Assembly (NCBI GenBank): GCA_000513555.1
Contig: ALYD01000004.1
Span: forward strand, 1-64,000
DNA from: Lachnospiraceae bacterium JC7
GTDB taxonomy: Bacteria; Bacillota; Clostridia; Lachnospirales; Lachnospiraceae
Length of the DNA: 64,000 bases
Reading direction: 5' to 3'
Below are positions 1-8,342 of the stretch, in pieces. A model generated the notes under the pieces. The model did not search any database. It had not been told where the DNA came from and was given only the letters and a program-made list of their open reading frames with translations. Positions within the stretch are counted from its first letter, which is position 1. Every line of letters begins with the position of its first letter. The position numbers and the translations under genes were made by a program.

Positions 1-68
1 GGATCCGGGAATCGAACCCGGGATTCAGCCGTGAGAGGGCTGCGTCTTAACCGCTTGACCAATCCGCC
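1..68 (-). tRNA. tRNA-Glu (anticodon CUC), 3' end cut by window edge
   Basis: The minus strand gives a 5' acceptor arm GGCGGAT, a D-arm with GGTCAAGCGGTTAAGAC typical of tRNA-Glu, an anticodon stem CAGCC/GGCTG around the loop CTCTCAC (anticodon CUC at 33-35), and a T-arm with GGTTCGATT. The 3' acceptor strand ATCC is visible but its last bases and any CCA lie beyond position 1. Confidence 0.93.
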
Positions 69-98
69 ATTTGTGTGTCGCGTTGTGGCGACTCACAT

Positions 99-127
99 AA
101 TTTATCAGAGACATGGTTATATGTCAA
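99..127 (-). promoter_or_regulatory. Promoter of tRNA-Glu
   Basis: On the minus strand a perfect -35 TTGACA (122-127) is followed after exactly 17 bases by TAAATT (99-104). The predicted start falls about 25 bases before the tRNA 5' end, leaving a short leader for RNase P to remove. Confidence 0.7.
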
Positions 128-157
128 CAACTTTTTGATATTACATTTGGTTATTTA

Positions 158-183
158 AAAGCGGGTTGTTTATAACCCGCTTT
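158..183 (-). terminator. Intrinsic terminator of aroA
   Basis: A 10-bp stem AAAGCGGGTT / AACCCGCTTT with a 6-base loop is followed on the minus strand by a U-rich stretch. The upstream arm overlaps the aroA stop codon. Confidence 0.75.
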
Positions 184-1507
184 AGAGACTTGCAAGATCC
201 TCATAGAATCCCGGATAGGAAATACTGATGCAGTCTGCATCGAGAAGCTTCACTTCGGTACTCTCCGATCCCGCAAGAGCAAGAACCGCGAAGGTCATGG
301 CTATACGGTGATCCTTACGGGTGTCGATCTCTCCTGACTGAATCCTGAGACTTCGGCCCTGTCCCTTTATGATCATGCCATCTTCTGTTTCTGAAGCTTC
401 TATGCCGAGAGCTTTCAGCCCCTCAACCATAACAGCTATGCGGTTGGATTCCTTTACCTTAAGCTCTGACGCATCCTTTATAACAGTGTCACCCTCAGCG
501 CCTGCTGCAACAGCGGCGATCACCGGAAGCTCATCTATAAGCTGAGGTATAAGTGCCCCGCCTATCTCTGTGCTGTGAAGACCTTCTGTGTATCTCACAT
601 GTATATCCGCAACATCCTCGGAGCCGGACATCCTCTCATTAAGAAGAGTGATGTCTGCACCCATGTTTTTGTAGGCGGTAAGTATGCCGGCACGTGTCTC
701 GTTAATGCCTACATTTTTCACCACGATATCCGATCCCGGTACCAGAAGTGCTGCTGAAATGAAGTAAGCCGCGGATGAAATATCTCCGGGGATCTCCAGA
801 GTCTCCGCAGGAGCCGTAAGCTTATCACAGTGGGAAACGGTGATCTCCGCTCTTCCGTCCGGAAGTATGCGGGTGGAAACATCGGCACCGAGAGCCTTCA
901 GCATACGTTCACTATGGTCTCGTGATAATGCCGGCTCCACAACAGTTGTGTCCCCCTCAGCATAGAGCCCCGCAAAGAGAATGGAGGACTTTACCTGTGC
1001 GCTCGCAACAGGTGATTCGTAACAGATTCCGTGAAGCTTTTTTCCGTGTATAGCCAAAGGTGCACAGTCATTGCCCTTTACAGAGCTTATTTCAGCTCCC
1101 ATCTCTGATAACGGCTTCATGATCCGCTTCATGGGACGCTTCTGTATACTCTCGTCACCGGTCACTTCGGAATCGAAGTCCTGAGCGGCGAGGATTCCGG
1201 AAAGCAGTCTGGTGGTGGTTCCGGAATTACCGCAGTCAAGGATCCCATCAGGCTTCTTTAGTCCTCTTATGCCCTTTCCGTGAATGGTTACTTCTGTTTC
1301 ATCCTCACTAAGTTCGATCTCGATGCCCATCCTTCTGAAACAGGAAATGGTAGAGAGGCAGTCGGCACCGTTCAGGAAACCTGTCACATGTGTGGTTCCC
1401 TCGCTGAGTGCTCCCAGCATAACGGAACGGTGGGAAATACTTTTGTCCCCGGGAACCTTTACAGTGCCTCTCAAAGGACGTAATACACCTTTTACAGTTT
1501 TATCCAT
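182..1507 (-). CDS. aroA: 3-phosphoshikimate 1-carboxyvinyltransferase (EPSP synthase)
   Basis: This 441-residue protein matches the full length of EPSP synthases, which transfer the enolpyruvyl group of PEP to shikimate-3-phosphate in the cytosolic chorismate pathway. Visible motifs are GDKSISHRSVML near residue 20 (shikimate-3-phosphate and PEP binding), GNSGTTTRLLSG near 92, the catalytic-region IDELP near 325, KVKESNRI near 350 and DHRIAMT near 400. The ATG overlaps the TGA of the upstream kinase-like gene by one base (TGATG), so the two are almost certainly translationally coupled. It is the last gene of that unit and ends in a terminator. Confidence 0.97.
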   Translation of the reverse strand: MDKTVKGVLRPLRGTVKVPGDKSISHRSVMLGALSEGTTHVTGFLNGADCLSTISCFRRMGIEIELSEDETEVTIHGKGIRGLKKPDGILDCGNSGTTTRLLSGILAAQDFDSEVTGDESIQKRPMKRIMKPLSEMGAEISSVKGNDCAPLAIHGKKLHGICYESPVASAQVKSSILFAGLYAEGDTTVVEPALSRDHSERMLKALGADVSTRILPDGRAEITVSHCDKLTAPAETLEIPGDISSAAYFISAALLVPGSDIVVKNVGINETRAGILTAYKNMGADITLLNERMSGSEDVADIHVRYTEGLHSTEIGGALIPQLIDELPVIAAVAAGAEGDTVIKDASELKVKESNRIAVMVEGLKALGIEASETEDGMIIKGQGRSLRIQSGEIDTRKDHRIAMTFAVLALAGSESTEVKLLDADCISISYPGFYEDLASL

Positions 1508-2145
1508 CAGTCAATGAATCCCTTCATACGAATATAGTCTTTCATAAGAACTTCCATATCATCGTAGGTGATACGGCTTGAGTTGATCATAAGATCGTAG
1601 CGGTCCGGTGACATCCAGTCCTCACCTGTATAATACTTGTGGTAATCTTTACGTTCCTTGTTTATCTTCTGAATGCGCTTTATGGCCTCATCTCTTGAGA
1701 TCTTGTCATAGTCCATCGCACGCTTGATCTTTGTCTCGGTATCGGCATAAACAAAGAAGTCAACATGATCCTCCATTCCGGCCTGGGAAAGAACGTAATT
1801 TCCGCAGCGACCTGCTATGATGCAGGATTCGTTCTTCGCGATCTCACGGATGACTTCAGCCTGAAATCTGAAAAGATTGTCAGGAGAAACGATATTCTCG
1901 TCAAGCTTTGGACTGCTGATATCCGGTTTCAGATTATCAATGATCTTATATAAAATGTTGTTGCCGGCTTTTTCATCTGCCAAACGGAAATACTGCTCTC
2001 CTATGGCTGCACGTTCTGAAGTGAGCTTCAGAATGTCATTGTCATAAAAATGAATGCCTAAATCCTCTGCAAGACGTTTGCCTACCACACGTCCTCCGGA
2101 GCCATACTGCCTGTCAATGGTGATGACAAAATGCTTTTTAATCAT
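1507..2145 (-). CDS. Cytidylate kinase-like family protein
   Basis: A 212-residue protein of the cytidylate-kinase-like family (Pfam Cytidylate_kin_2 type). It starts with MIKKHFVITIDRQYGSGG, in which RQYGSGGRxVGKRLAE replaces a classic GxxGxGKS P-loop; further conserved pieces are IIAGRCGNYVL near residue 107 and a DYDKISRDEA stretch near 144. The start follows GGGAGGCGGAT. It is coupled to aroA. Family members are common in Clostridia, but their substrate is not firmly established, so I do not call it canonical cmk. Confidence 0.82.
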   Translation of the reverse strand: MIKKHFVITIDRQYGSGGRVVGKRLAEDLGIHFYDNDILKLTSERAAIGEQYFRLADEKAGNNILYKIIDNLKPDISSPKLDENIVSPDNLFRFQAEVIREIAKNESCIIAGRCGNYVLSQAGMEDHVDFFVYADTETKIKRAMDYDKISRDEAIKRIQKINKERKDYHKYYTGEDWMSPDRYDLMINSSRITYDDMEVLMKDYIRMKGFID

Positions 2146-2235
2146 ATCCGCCTCCCGATTTTGCGTCTTGATTGAACTTATAAGTTCTACGCATTGTCAC
2201 GCTGTCGTTTTCACAATGCATTTATACATTAAGTA

Positions 2236-2276
2236 TACAAAAACAGGAGCCCCATTACAACAAAACAGGGCTCCTG
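2236..2276 (-). terminator. Intrinsic terminator of the pst operon
   Basis: Perfect 9-bp stem CAGGAGCCC / GGGCTCCTG (2244-2252 with 2268-2276), followed on the minus strand by TTTTTGT. It lies just 3' of the HAD gene that closes the pst operon. Confidence 0.85.
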
Positions 2277-2318
2277 CAGCAAGGCATATTATTTATTGTT
2301 TTTATAACCGGAAGCCTG

Positions 2319-2786
2319 TCATCCTCTTAATGTTGCTCTTATGCGATCCGTATGGGTCAGAAGATCAAGGGCGTCTGTAATGCTCAGGGTCACTATATCC
2401 GCATGAGATAAAAGACCGGCAAAGGTGCCCTCCTTTCCCAGGACACAGACTGAAAGATTCGCTTCATCAAGCATAGGTGCATCGTTATAACCGTTACCAA
2501 CACACATGGTATTCCCGTTTAGAGAACGTACTATTTCTGCCTTACATCCCGCGGCATCTCCTACTTCGAAGGTGTCAATGCTTACACCAAGGTGTTTACA
2601 TTGTTCACGCACTGTACCGTAAGTGTCGGCAGTCAGAATGTGTACGGACACCAGCTCCTTCAGCTTCATGAGGCGTTCCTCAACGCCGTCTATAAGACTG
2701 CCGTCCTCCGCAACAGTTCCGTTATAATCAAGCACAAGATGCTCTATACAGAGAGTGAATCTTCCCGGGATATCAATCTGTATCAT
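2319..2786 (-). CDS. HAD-superfamily protein, soluble P-type-ATPase-like
   Basis: A 155-residue single-domain HAD protein. Motif I is DYNGT at residues 20-24, motif II is in the LTADT region near 53, a Lys lies near 82, and motif III is GNGYNDAPML near 97-106, which strongly resembles the GDGxNDAPAL motif of P-type ATPases. This matches the small COG4087-type family. The second acidic residue expected in phosphatase motif I (DxDxT) is Asn here, so phosphatase activity is uncertain. The ATG overlaps the pstB stop (ATGA), so it is translated with the phosphate transporter and sits where phoU is often found. Its role in phosphate uptake is inferred from context only. Confidence 0.75.
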   Translation of the reverse strand: MIQIDIPGRFTLCIEHLVLDYNGTVAEDGSLIDGVEERLMKLKELVSVHILTADTYGTVREQCKHLGVSIDTFEVGDAAGCKAEIVRSLNGNTMCVGNGYNDAPMLDEANLSVCVLGKEGTFAGLLSHADIVTLSITDALDLLTHTDRIRATLRG

Positions 2787-3532
2787 CCGTATACTCCTCC
2801 TAAAAAATCATTTGTATCAGGGTGTTCCGGTGAGTTGAAAAATGTTCCGGCATCCCCTTCTTCTATGAGCCTTCCGTCTTTTAAAAAGACAACTTTATCA
2901 GACAGTCTTCTTGCCTGGGCAATGTTATGTGTAACGATGATTATGGTATATTTCTCCTTCAGCTTTTTCAGTGTCTCCTCTATGATGGAAGTGCTTTTGA
3001 TATCAAGGGCGGAGCAGGGCTCATCCAGAAGAAGCACATCGGGATCCGCAGTCAGTGCTCTTGCTATACATATCCTCTGCTGCTGTCCTCCCGAAAATTT
3101 GAGAGCACTTTTCCAGAGATCATCTTTTATCTCATCATAGAGCCCTACCATCTCAAGCTTTTCCCGTACTATCCTGTCAAGATTTTTTCTGTCGCGGTTA
3201 CCATAGTATTTAGGTGCATAGGTAAGATTGTCATAGACAGAAAAGGGAAAAGGTACCGGTGTCTGGAACACAAGTCCAACCCGTCTTCTCAGTTCCGACT
3301 GAGGCATGGAGGATGTCTTTTCCTTCCCGATATAGACATCACCGGACACCATTGCGTCGGGGACCTCCCGGATCATATCATCCAGAGATAAAAGAAGGGT
3401 GGTCTTGCCACAGCCTGAAGGGCCTATGATGGATGTGATACTGTTCTTCGGAAAATCAACTGTTATTCCCTGCAGCACGGTTTTTTTACCATATACTATG
3501 CACAAATCTTCTGTTCTTATTGCTGATTCCAT
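2783..3532 (-). CDS. pstB: Phosphate ABC transporter ATP-binding protein PstB
   Basis: The 249-residue ATPase of the high-affinity phosphate importer. Walker A GPSGCGKTT is at residues 37-45, the signature is FSGGQQQR near 147, and Walker B is VLLLDEP followed by CSALD near 166. The ATG follows GGAGACATTATAC. The gene overlaps pstA by 16 bases upstream and the HAD gene by 4 bases downstream, as expected for a tightly coupled operon. Confidence 0.95.
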   Translation of the reverse strand: MESAIRTEDLCIVYGKKTVLQGITVDFPKNSITSIIGPSGCGKTTLLLSLDDMIREVPDAMVSGDVYIGKEKTSSMPQSELRRRVGLVFQTPVPFPFSVYDNLTYAPKYYGNRDRKNLDRIVREKLEMVGLYDEIKDDLWKSALKFSGGQQQRICIARALTADPDVLLLDEPCSALDIKSTSIIEETLKKLKEKYTIIIVTHNIAQARRLSDKVVFLKDGRLIEEGDAGTFFNSPEHPDTNDFLGGVYG

Positions 3533-4359
3533 GTATAATGTCTCCTTCGTGCATATATCGTCACCAGAATATTACTGAAAAGTATGACCGCCATCATGAC
3601 AAATGCCGTTCCGTAGGCCATATCAAGGGAGGTGTGTCCCTGAGCCACCAGAAGGTAAAGATGGAGAGGCAGCGCCATGGCGGGCTTGAAAAGACTTGTA
3701 GGGTTTCCGGCATAGGCCACGGCTCCCGTAAATATCATGGGTGCGGTTGCCCCCATGGCATAGCACCCTCCCAGAATGATACCGGAAAAAAGCTCGCCCC
3801 TGCATGCCGGTAGAACAATGGTCCATATGGTATGAGTCTTTGTGCATCCCAGGGCATAGGCGGATCGTACCATGGCCGGATCAAGCTCTCTGAATGTCTT
3901 TTCGGCCCGTACCTCAATAAATGGAAGTATCATGATGCCGAGGGCGATACCGCCGGAAAGTATACATCTACCGAAGTTTAGGTCTCTTACGAAGAGACTG
4001 TATGAGAACAGTCCGAGTACTATGGAAGGTATCCCGGAGAAGCATTGTACCACTGTATGTATGAGCTCTGTCATACGGCTTTTCTTACAGAAATATACTA
4101 CATAAAGAGCGGTGGATACAGCCGGTACGGAACCGATGATGACGGCTGTCAATGTAAATGCAAGGCTGCCTGTTATAGCCGGAAATATTCCGCCCTCTGA
4201 ACCAAGTACCATACCGGATGGGGCTTCGAAAATGAATTCCCTGCTGATAACGGAATGTCCTTCTAGGAAAATGTAGGCAAAGAAAAAAACAGTCACCATG
4301 AAAATGATGACTATTCCCATGTATGCCCATAGCTTTATCAGTAATCCTTTTATCTTCAA
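3517..4359 (-). CDS. pstA: Phosphate ABC transporter permease PstA
   Basis: A 280-residue membrane protein with about six hydrophobic helices. The cytoplasmic-loop region has ALGCTKTHTIWTIVLPACRG and the PstA-typical GATAPMIFTG near residue 210. The start is a TTG (4357-4359) preceded by AGGAG at 7-bp spacing. It pairs with PstC to form the transmembrane channel for phosphate. Confidence 0.93.
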   Translation of the reverse strand: MKIKGLLIKLWAYMGIVIIFMVTVFFFAYIFLEGHSVISREFIFEAPSGMVLGSEGGIFPAITGSLAFTLTAVIIGSVPAVSTALYVVYFCKKSRMTELIHTVVQCFSGIPSIVLGLFSYSLFVRDLNFGRCILSGGIALGIMILPFIEVRAEKTFRELDPAMVRSAYALGCTKTHTIWTIVLPACRGELFSGIILGGCYAMGATAPMIFTGAVAYAGNPTSLFKPAMALPLHLYLLVAQGHTSLDMAYGTAFVMMAVILFSNILVTIYARRRHYTWNQQ

Positions 4360-4381
4360 TTCTTACTCCTGAAACTCCCCG

Positions 4382-5245
4382 TCATAGCTTTTTTATAAGA
4401 TTTTTCACGCCGAAATTTATGGCTAACATTATAACAATAAGCACTAAGCCTGCTGCGTAAAGAGCATGAAAATGAGTGCTTCCGTTTACAGCTGTTCCCA
4501 TTTCAAGGGCTATGACAGCGGCTATGGATTCGCTTTTTCCGAGAAGTGTCGGAAAAAGGTTGGCATTGCCGATCACCATCATGACAGCCATGGTCTCTCC
4601 CATTGCTCTTCCTATAGCGAGTATCATACACCTCAGCAGGCTTTTTCCCGATGCAGGTATGATAACGGAAGCTATGGTGTACCATTTATCCACGCCCAGA
4701 GCAGTACCGGCCTTAAGATACAGTTCCCTGCTCTTTAAAAGAGACTCACTTGAGGATGATACCAGATAGGGAAGCAGCATTACAGACAGTATGATCGCAG
4801 CAGCCAGAACACAGGATCCCGTGTGAACTCCTGTTTTGAGAAAGAATCTCACCAGAACATTAAGACCTATAAATCCGTAAACCACCGAAGGTATTCCGGC
4901 AAGAAGATCTATGAAGGGATAGATGAAGGTCCTTGCTCTGGAGGAGGCTACGCATGAAAGATAGACTGCTGCCCCAAGTCCTACGGATACTGCGATCAGC
5001 ATGGCCAGGAATGAAACATATACCGTGGCGGCTATGAAATTGAATATACCGAAATGCGTTCCTTTTCCTATCCCTTCCACCGGCATCCATTCATTTCCGA
5101 AAATAAATTCAATTAAGGAAACCTCCCTGAAAACAGGGAGAGCTTCCTTAAGGATAAAGATGATCACAAATGCAAGCACAGCCATGGTGAAAAATGTCAT
5201 GAAGCAAAGAAATATATAAAAAATCCTGTTAAGTAAAGTTTTCAT
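4382..5245 (-). CDS. pstC: Phosphate ABC transporter permease PstC
   Basis: A 287-residue membrane protein with about six helices, carrying the PstC hallmark AIGRAMGETMAVMMVIGN and the loop ALGVDKWYTIASVIIPASG. I chose the ATG at 5243-5245; an in-frame TTG three codons upstream (5254) is possible and neither has a strong ribosome-binding site. It is followed 22 bases later by pstA. Confidence 0.92.
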   Translation of the reverse strand: MKTLLNRIFYIFLCFMTFFTMAVLAFVIIFILKEALPVFREVSLIEFIFGNEWMPVEGIGKGTHFGIFNFIAATVYVSFLAMLIAVSVGLGAAVYLSCVASSRARTFIYPFIDLLAGIPSVVYGFIGLNVLVRFFLKTGVHTGSCVLAAAIILSVMLLPYLVSSSSESLLKSRELYLKAGTALGVDKWYTIASVIIPASGKSLLRCMILAIGRAMGETMAVMMVIGNANLFPTLLGKSESIAAVIALEMGTAVNGSTHFHALYAAGLVLIVIMLAINFGVKNLIKKL

Positions 5246-5269
5246 TGGTATCAAATGTGGACCGGTGTC

Positions 5270-6190
5270 TTACTTTACCTGAAATGCAGGTATATAGCCG
5301 TTCTTTTCAACAACCTCATATCCTTTCTCAGAGAATATGTAATCTATGAACTTCTGCTGTATAGGGGTAATGTCATTGCCCGTGCAGAAAAGCACCGGTC
5401 TCTGAACCTTGTACTCTCCGCTGAGTATGGTGGCTTCTTCTGCAGCAACACCGTCAACCTTCATGGCTGTAAGACTTGGGCTTTCGGCATTGGCCTTATT
5501 GTATGCTCCGAAGCCGACATAGCCTATTCCGTTGGGGTCACCGGCTACATTTGTGGCAAGCTCGGTCATGGAAGCTGACTGTGTTGCAGATGGGGTTATC
5601 TCGCTGTCGCCCATAATGGCCTTCTGGAATACTTCATATGCACCTCCTGAGAGGTCACGGATGTAAACATTGATAGTTTCATCGGGAAGGGATGGATCCA
5701 GTTCGCTCCACTTGCTTATCTCACCGGAAAAGATCTTTCTGATGGTATCGGTATCCATACCGTCCATTTTTTCGACTACAGGATTTTCGGCATTTACAGA
5801 AACTGTGAGAGCATCCTTTGCAATCACATACTCCTTGTATCCGGAGCCCAATGCTTCCTTCTCCTTGTCCTTCACTTCACGGGCAACCATTCCGAAATCG
5901 GCTGTTCCGTCTTCCACTGCACTTATTCCCACGCCTGATCCGCCGGGAGCTACGTAAATGGATATATTGGAAGCCGGAAGGGATGGATCTGCCTTATCCC
6001 AGGTTACATATTCTTCAGTGAAGGATGAAGCAAGGGATGAAATGATGGGATAAAGAGATGTTGAACCGCAGAACATGATGGTACCGTCGTTTTTCCCGGA
6101 TGACTCGGGAACTGTTCCGGCTCCGCAGCCGTATATCATACTTACACATGTTGCAAATGCAGCAAATGCTGCCAGAATTCTTTTTTTCAC
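5270..6190 (-). CDS. pstS: Phosphate-binding lipoprotein PstS
   Basis: The substrate-binding lipoprotein of the phosphate importer. I place the start at GTG 6188-6190 because GGGAGG lies six bases upstream; an ATG ten codons further up has no such site. That gives 306 residues beginning VKKRILAAFAAFATCVSMIYGC, a lipoprotein signal with the modified Cys near residue 22. Ligand-loop motifs are GSTSLYPIISSL, PGGSGVGIS and RDLSGGAYEVF. It is the first gene of pstSCAB, and phoU is not in the window. Confidence 0.94.
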   Translation of the reverse strand: MKKRILAAFAAFATCVSMIYGCGAGTVPESSGKNDGTIMFCGSTSLYPIISSLASSFTEEYVTWDKADPSLPASNISIYVAPGGSGVGISAVEDGTADFGMVAREVKDKEKEALGSGYKEYVIAKDALTVSVNAENPVVEKMDGMDTDTIRKIFSGEISKWSELDPSLPDETINVYIRDLSGGAYEVFQKAIMGDSEITPSATQSASMTELATNVAGDPNGIGYVGFGAYNKANAESPSLTAMKVDGVAAEEATILSGEYKVQRPVLFCTGNDITPIQQKFIDYIFSEKGYEVVEKNGYIPAFQVK

Positions 6191-6204
6191 TTTGTACCTC
6201 CCTA

Positions 6205-6222
6205 TAATGTCTAAAGACATTA
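6205..6222. promoter_or_regulatory. Inverted repeat in the pstS leader
   Basis: A 7-bp perfect inverted repeat TAATGTC-TAAA-GACATTA sits 5 bases upstream of the pstS ribosome-binding site. It could be a small leader hairpin or an operator. I could not recognise a Pho box. Confidence 0.35.
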
Positions 6223-6354
6223 AAAATATTTATGAATATATTGTATTTAAGAAAAATGCATATCTCAAATACGAATAATACATATGTGGTGTAGCCATAT
6301 AGTTGCGGCTTATACTGGGGACTATAAGTGAATTAATTAATAGATAAATCTAAT

Positions 6355-6390
6355 AAAAAAGAAACGAAGACAGCTTCGTTTCTTTTTTGA
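6355..6390. terminator. Bidirectional intrinsic terminator
   Basis: A 9-bp stem GAAACGAAG / CTTCGTTTC with tetraloop ACAG is flanked by A6 on the left and T6 on the right, so it reads as a terminator on both strands. It ends the trp ABC transporter operon on the minus strand and separates it from pst. Confidence 0.85.
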
Positions 6391-6487
6391 TACCTGTACC
6401 GATGATGCTATATACCGCCTGAACTGCTATCTATAATCAGTTTTCTCATCAATGATCAACGGTTTCGGCAATGAATTCAGTTATATA

Positions 6488-7303
6488 TCAGACACCTTCC
6501 TTTGTGGAAAGCAGGATCCTGTCGTTGTTCAGTGCCTTTCCTGCGTTCTCCTCAAATTTATCCAGAAGATCCTTGATGGTCATGTGGGAGCGTTCCTCAC
6601 CCTTTACATCGAAAACGATATTTCCGTTGTTCATCATGAGGGTACGGTTTCCCAGTTCCAGAGCCTGATTCATGTTGTGTGTTACCATGAGGCAGCTTAT
6701 GTGGTTCTCTTCGATGATCTTTTTTGTAAGATCCAGCACCTTTGCGGCTGTAGAAGGATCGAGAGCTGCCGTGTGCTCATCGAGAAGCAGAAGCTTAGGT
6801 GTGACCATAGTGGCCATAAGAAGTGTAAGTGCCTGACGCTGTCCACCGGAAAGAAGTCCTACAGGATGATTCATTCTGTTCTCAAGTCCCATATCTAGAA
6901 GGGAAAGCTGCTCTCTGAATTTATCTCTTTCACTTTTCGAAACATGGCTGAACAGACCCCTCTTGTGTTCACTGGCACGAAGATATGCAACAGACAGGTT
7001 TTCCTCGATGGTCATGTGAGGAGCTGTTCCCATGAGCGGGTCCTGAAAGAGACGTCCGATATAGCGGCTGCGGGTGTGCTCGGGAGTAAAGGTTATATCC
7101 TCACCGTCCAGCTCTATGAAGCCGGAATCAGTGTAGAAGGAACCGGCGATAGCATTGAACATGGTGGACTTACCGGCGCCGTTGGAACCGATGATGGTGG
7201 CGAAATCTCCGTCCTGAAGCTCGAGGTTGAGATCGGTAAGAGCCTTCTTCTCGTTGACTGTTCCTGTATTGAAGGTTTTGAAAACGTGTTCTATCTTAAG
7301 CAT
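6488..7303 (-). CDS. trpZ: ABC transporter ATP-binding protein (tryptophan-type, TrpZ)
   Basis: A 271-residue ATPase: Walker A GSNGAGKST at residues 39-47, signature LLSGGQRQAL near 150, Walker B LLLLDEHTAALDP near 170. It overlaps the permease gene by 8 bases. It energises the importer encoded with the two upstream genes. Tryptophan as substrate is inferred from the Trp-specific T-box at the head of the operon. Confidence 0.85.
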   Translation of the reverse strand: MLKIEHVFKTFNTGTVNEKKALTDLNLELQDGDFATIIGSNGAGKSTMFNAIAGSFYTDSGFIELDGEDITFTPEHTRSRYIGRLFQDPLMGTAPHMTIEENLSVAYLRASEHKRGLFSHVSKSERDKFREQLSLLDMGLENRMNHPVGLLSGGQRQALTLLMATMVTPKLLLLDEHTAALDPSTAAKVLDLTKKIIEENHISCLMVTHNMNQALELGNRTLMMNNGNIVFDVKGEERSHMTIKDLLDKFEENAGKALNNDRILLSTKEGV

Positions 7304-8249
7304 TTGCCTTATCTCCTCTCATGCTTTTTCTTTCCTGCATGGCTGTCATCTGCTTGTGCTTGAAGGCAATGAGCTGCTTCGCTCTCGGTGCCGCGATGGC
7401 GATGGCGACGATAACTGCGGAAACCAGTTTAAAGGCCTCTGTCGGAACATTGAGACGGAGGGCGATGGAAATGATGAAACGGTAGAAGCATGAGCCTACC
7501 ACCATGCCGAGGATCCTGAAGATCATCTTGCCTCTTCCGAGGAGTGTCTCACCGATCACCAGAGAAGCAAGTGCGATGGTGACCATACCGGTTCCGAGGT
7601 TGATATCACAGGTCTTGTTGTACTGTCCGATGAGGCAGCCTGCGAGACCGGTGAGAGCATTGGAGAAGCAGAGACCTACTGTGATGGTGAAGATCGGGTT
7701 TATGGATGAAGCGCGTACCATGGCAGGGCTGTCTCCTGTTGCACGGATGGAGAGACCGAGAGTTGTTCCCAGAAACCATTTAATGAGGAGACATACTGCA
7801 GCTACTATAACCGCAAGCAGTATGAGGTTGCACCAGTCCTTCCAGAAGCCTGATGAATTCAGATTCTTGAAGAGAGAAAAAATGGTATCTGTGCCGAAGA
7901 TGGAGACATTGGAACTGAAACCCATGACTGCGAGATTCACAGTATAAAGTCCTGTGTTCACTATGATTCCTGCGAGAATGCTTTGTACGCCGAACTTCGT
8001 CTGAAGAAGTGCTGTTACGTAGCCGGAACATATTCCTGCCAGCATAGCTGCCGGGATGGCAAGGAACGGGTGACCTGCTATGGTGACGATGGCGCCTACC
8101 GCACAGCCGAGTGTGTAGCAGCCGTCTGTGGAAAGATCACAGATGTTCAGGATCGAGTAGCTGATGAAAAGAGAAAGAGCTACAAGTGAATAGATGAGTC
8201 CCACCTCAAGTGCGGTGCGGACTATGCCTGCTGTTAAAAAGCCAGTCAA
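7296..8249 (-). CDS. trpY: ABC transporter permease (tryptophan-type, TrpY)
   Basis: A 317-residue, highly hydrophobic permease of the BPD_transp_2 (LIV-H/RbsC) type, with about eight membrane segments and features such as SYSILNICDLSTDGCYTLG near the N-terminus and GLSIRATGDSPAMVRASS in the cytoplasmic loop. Its end overlaps the ATPase gene and it lies 93 bases after the binding-protein gene, with a hairpin between. Confidence 0.85.
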   Translation of the reverse strand: MTGFLTAGIVRTALEVGLIYSLVALSLFISYSILNICDLSTDGCYTLGCAVGAIVTIAGHPFLAIPAAMLAGICSGYVTALLQTKFGVQSILAGIIVNTGLYTVNLAVMGFSSNVSIFGTDTIFSLFKNLNSSGFWKDWCNLILLAVIVAAVCLLIKWFLGTTLGLSIRATGDSPAMVRASSINPIFTITVGLCFSNALTGLAGCLIGQYNKTCDINLGTGMVTIALASLVIGETLLGRGKMIFRILGMVVGSCFYRFIISIALRLNVPTEAFKLVSAVIVAIAIAAPRAKQLIAFKHKQMTAMQERKSMRGDKANA

Positions 8250-8287
8250 TGGTGTTTCCTCCTAAAACTTACTGATACCAACAAAAG

Positions 8288-8313
8288 GCTTCCCGATGTG
8301 TTATCCGGGAAGC
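8288..8313 (-). terminator. Hairpin between trpX and trpY, possibly a leaky terminator
   Basis: An 8-bp perfect stem GCTTCCCG / CGGGAAGC with a 10-base loop is followed on the minus strand by CTTTTG, a short U-tract. Such partial terminators after a binding-protein gene are commonly taken to keep its level above that of the membrane subunits; that role here is inference. Confidence 0.5.
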
Positions 8314-8342
8314 TGATTGGCATTTATTATACTACTTTAAAT

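Noticed and set aside
2054-2380. Plus-strand frame of 108 codons spanning the terminator between two minus-strand genes
   Set aside because: It overlaps two well-supported genes and a terminator, has no ribosome-binding site and no recognisable motif.
6191-6360. Pho box upstream of pstS
   Set aside because: No repeated TTAACA-like or PhoB-like direct repeats could be recognised, only a short inverted repeat.
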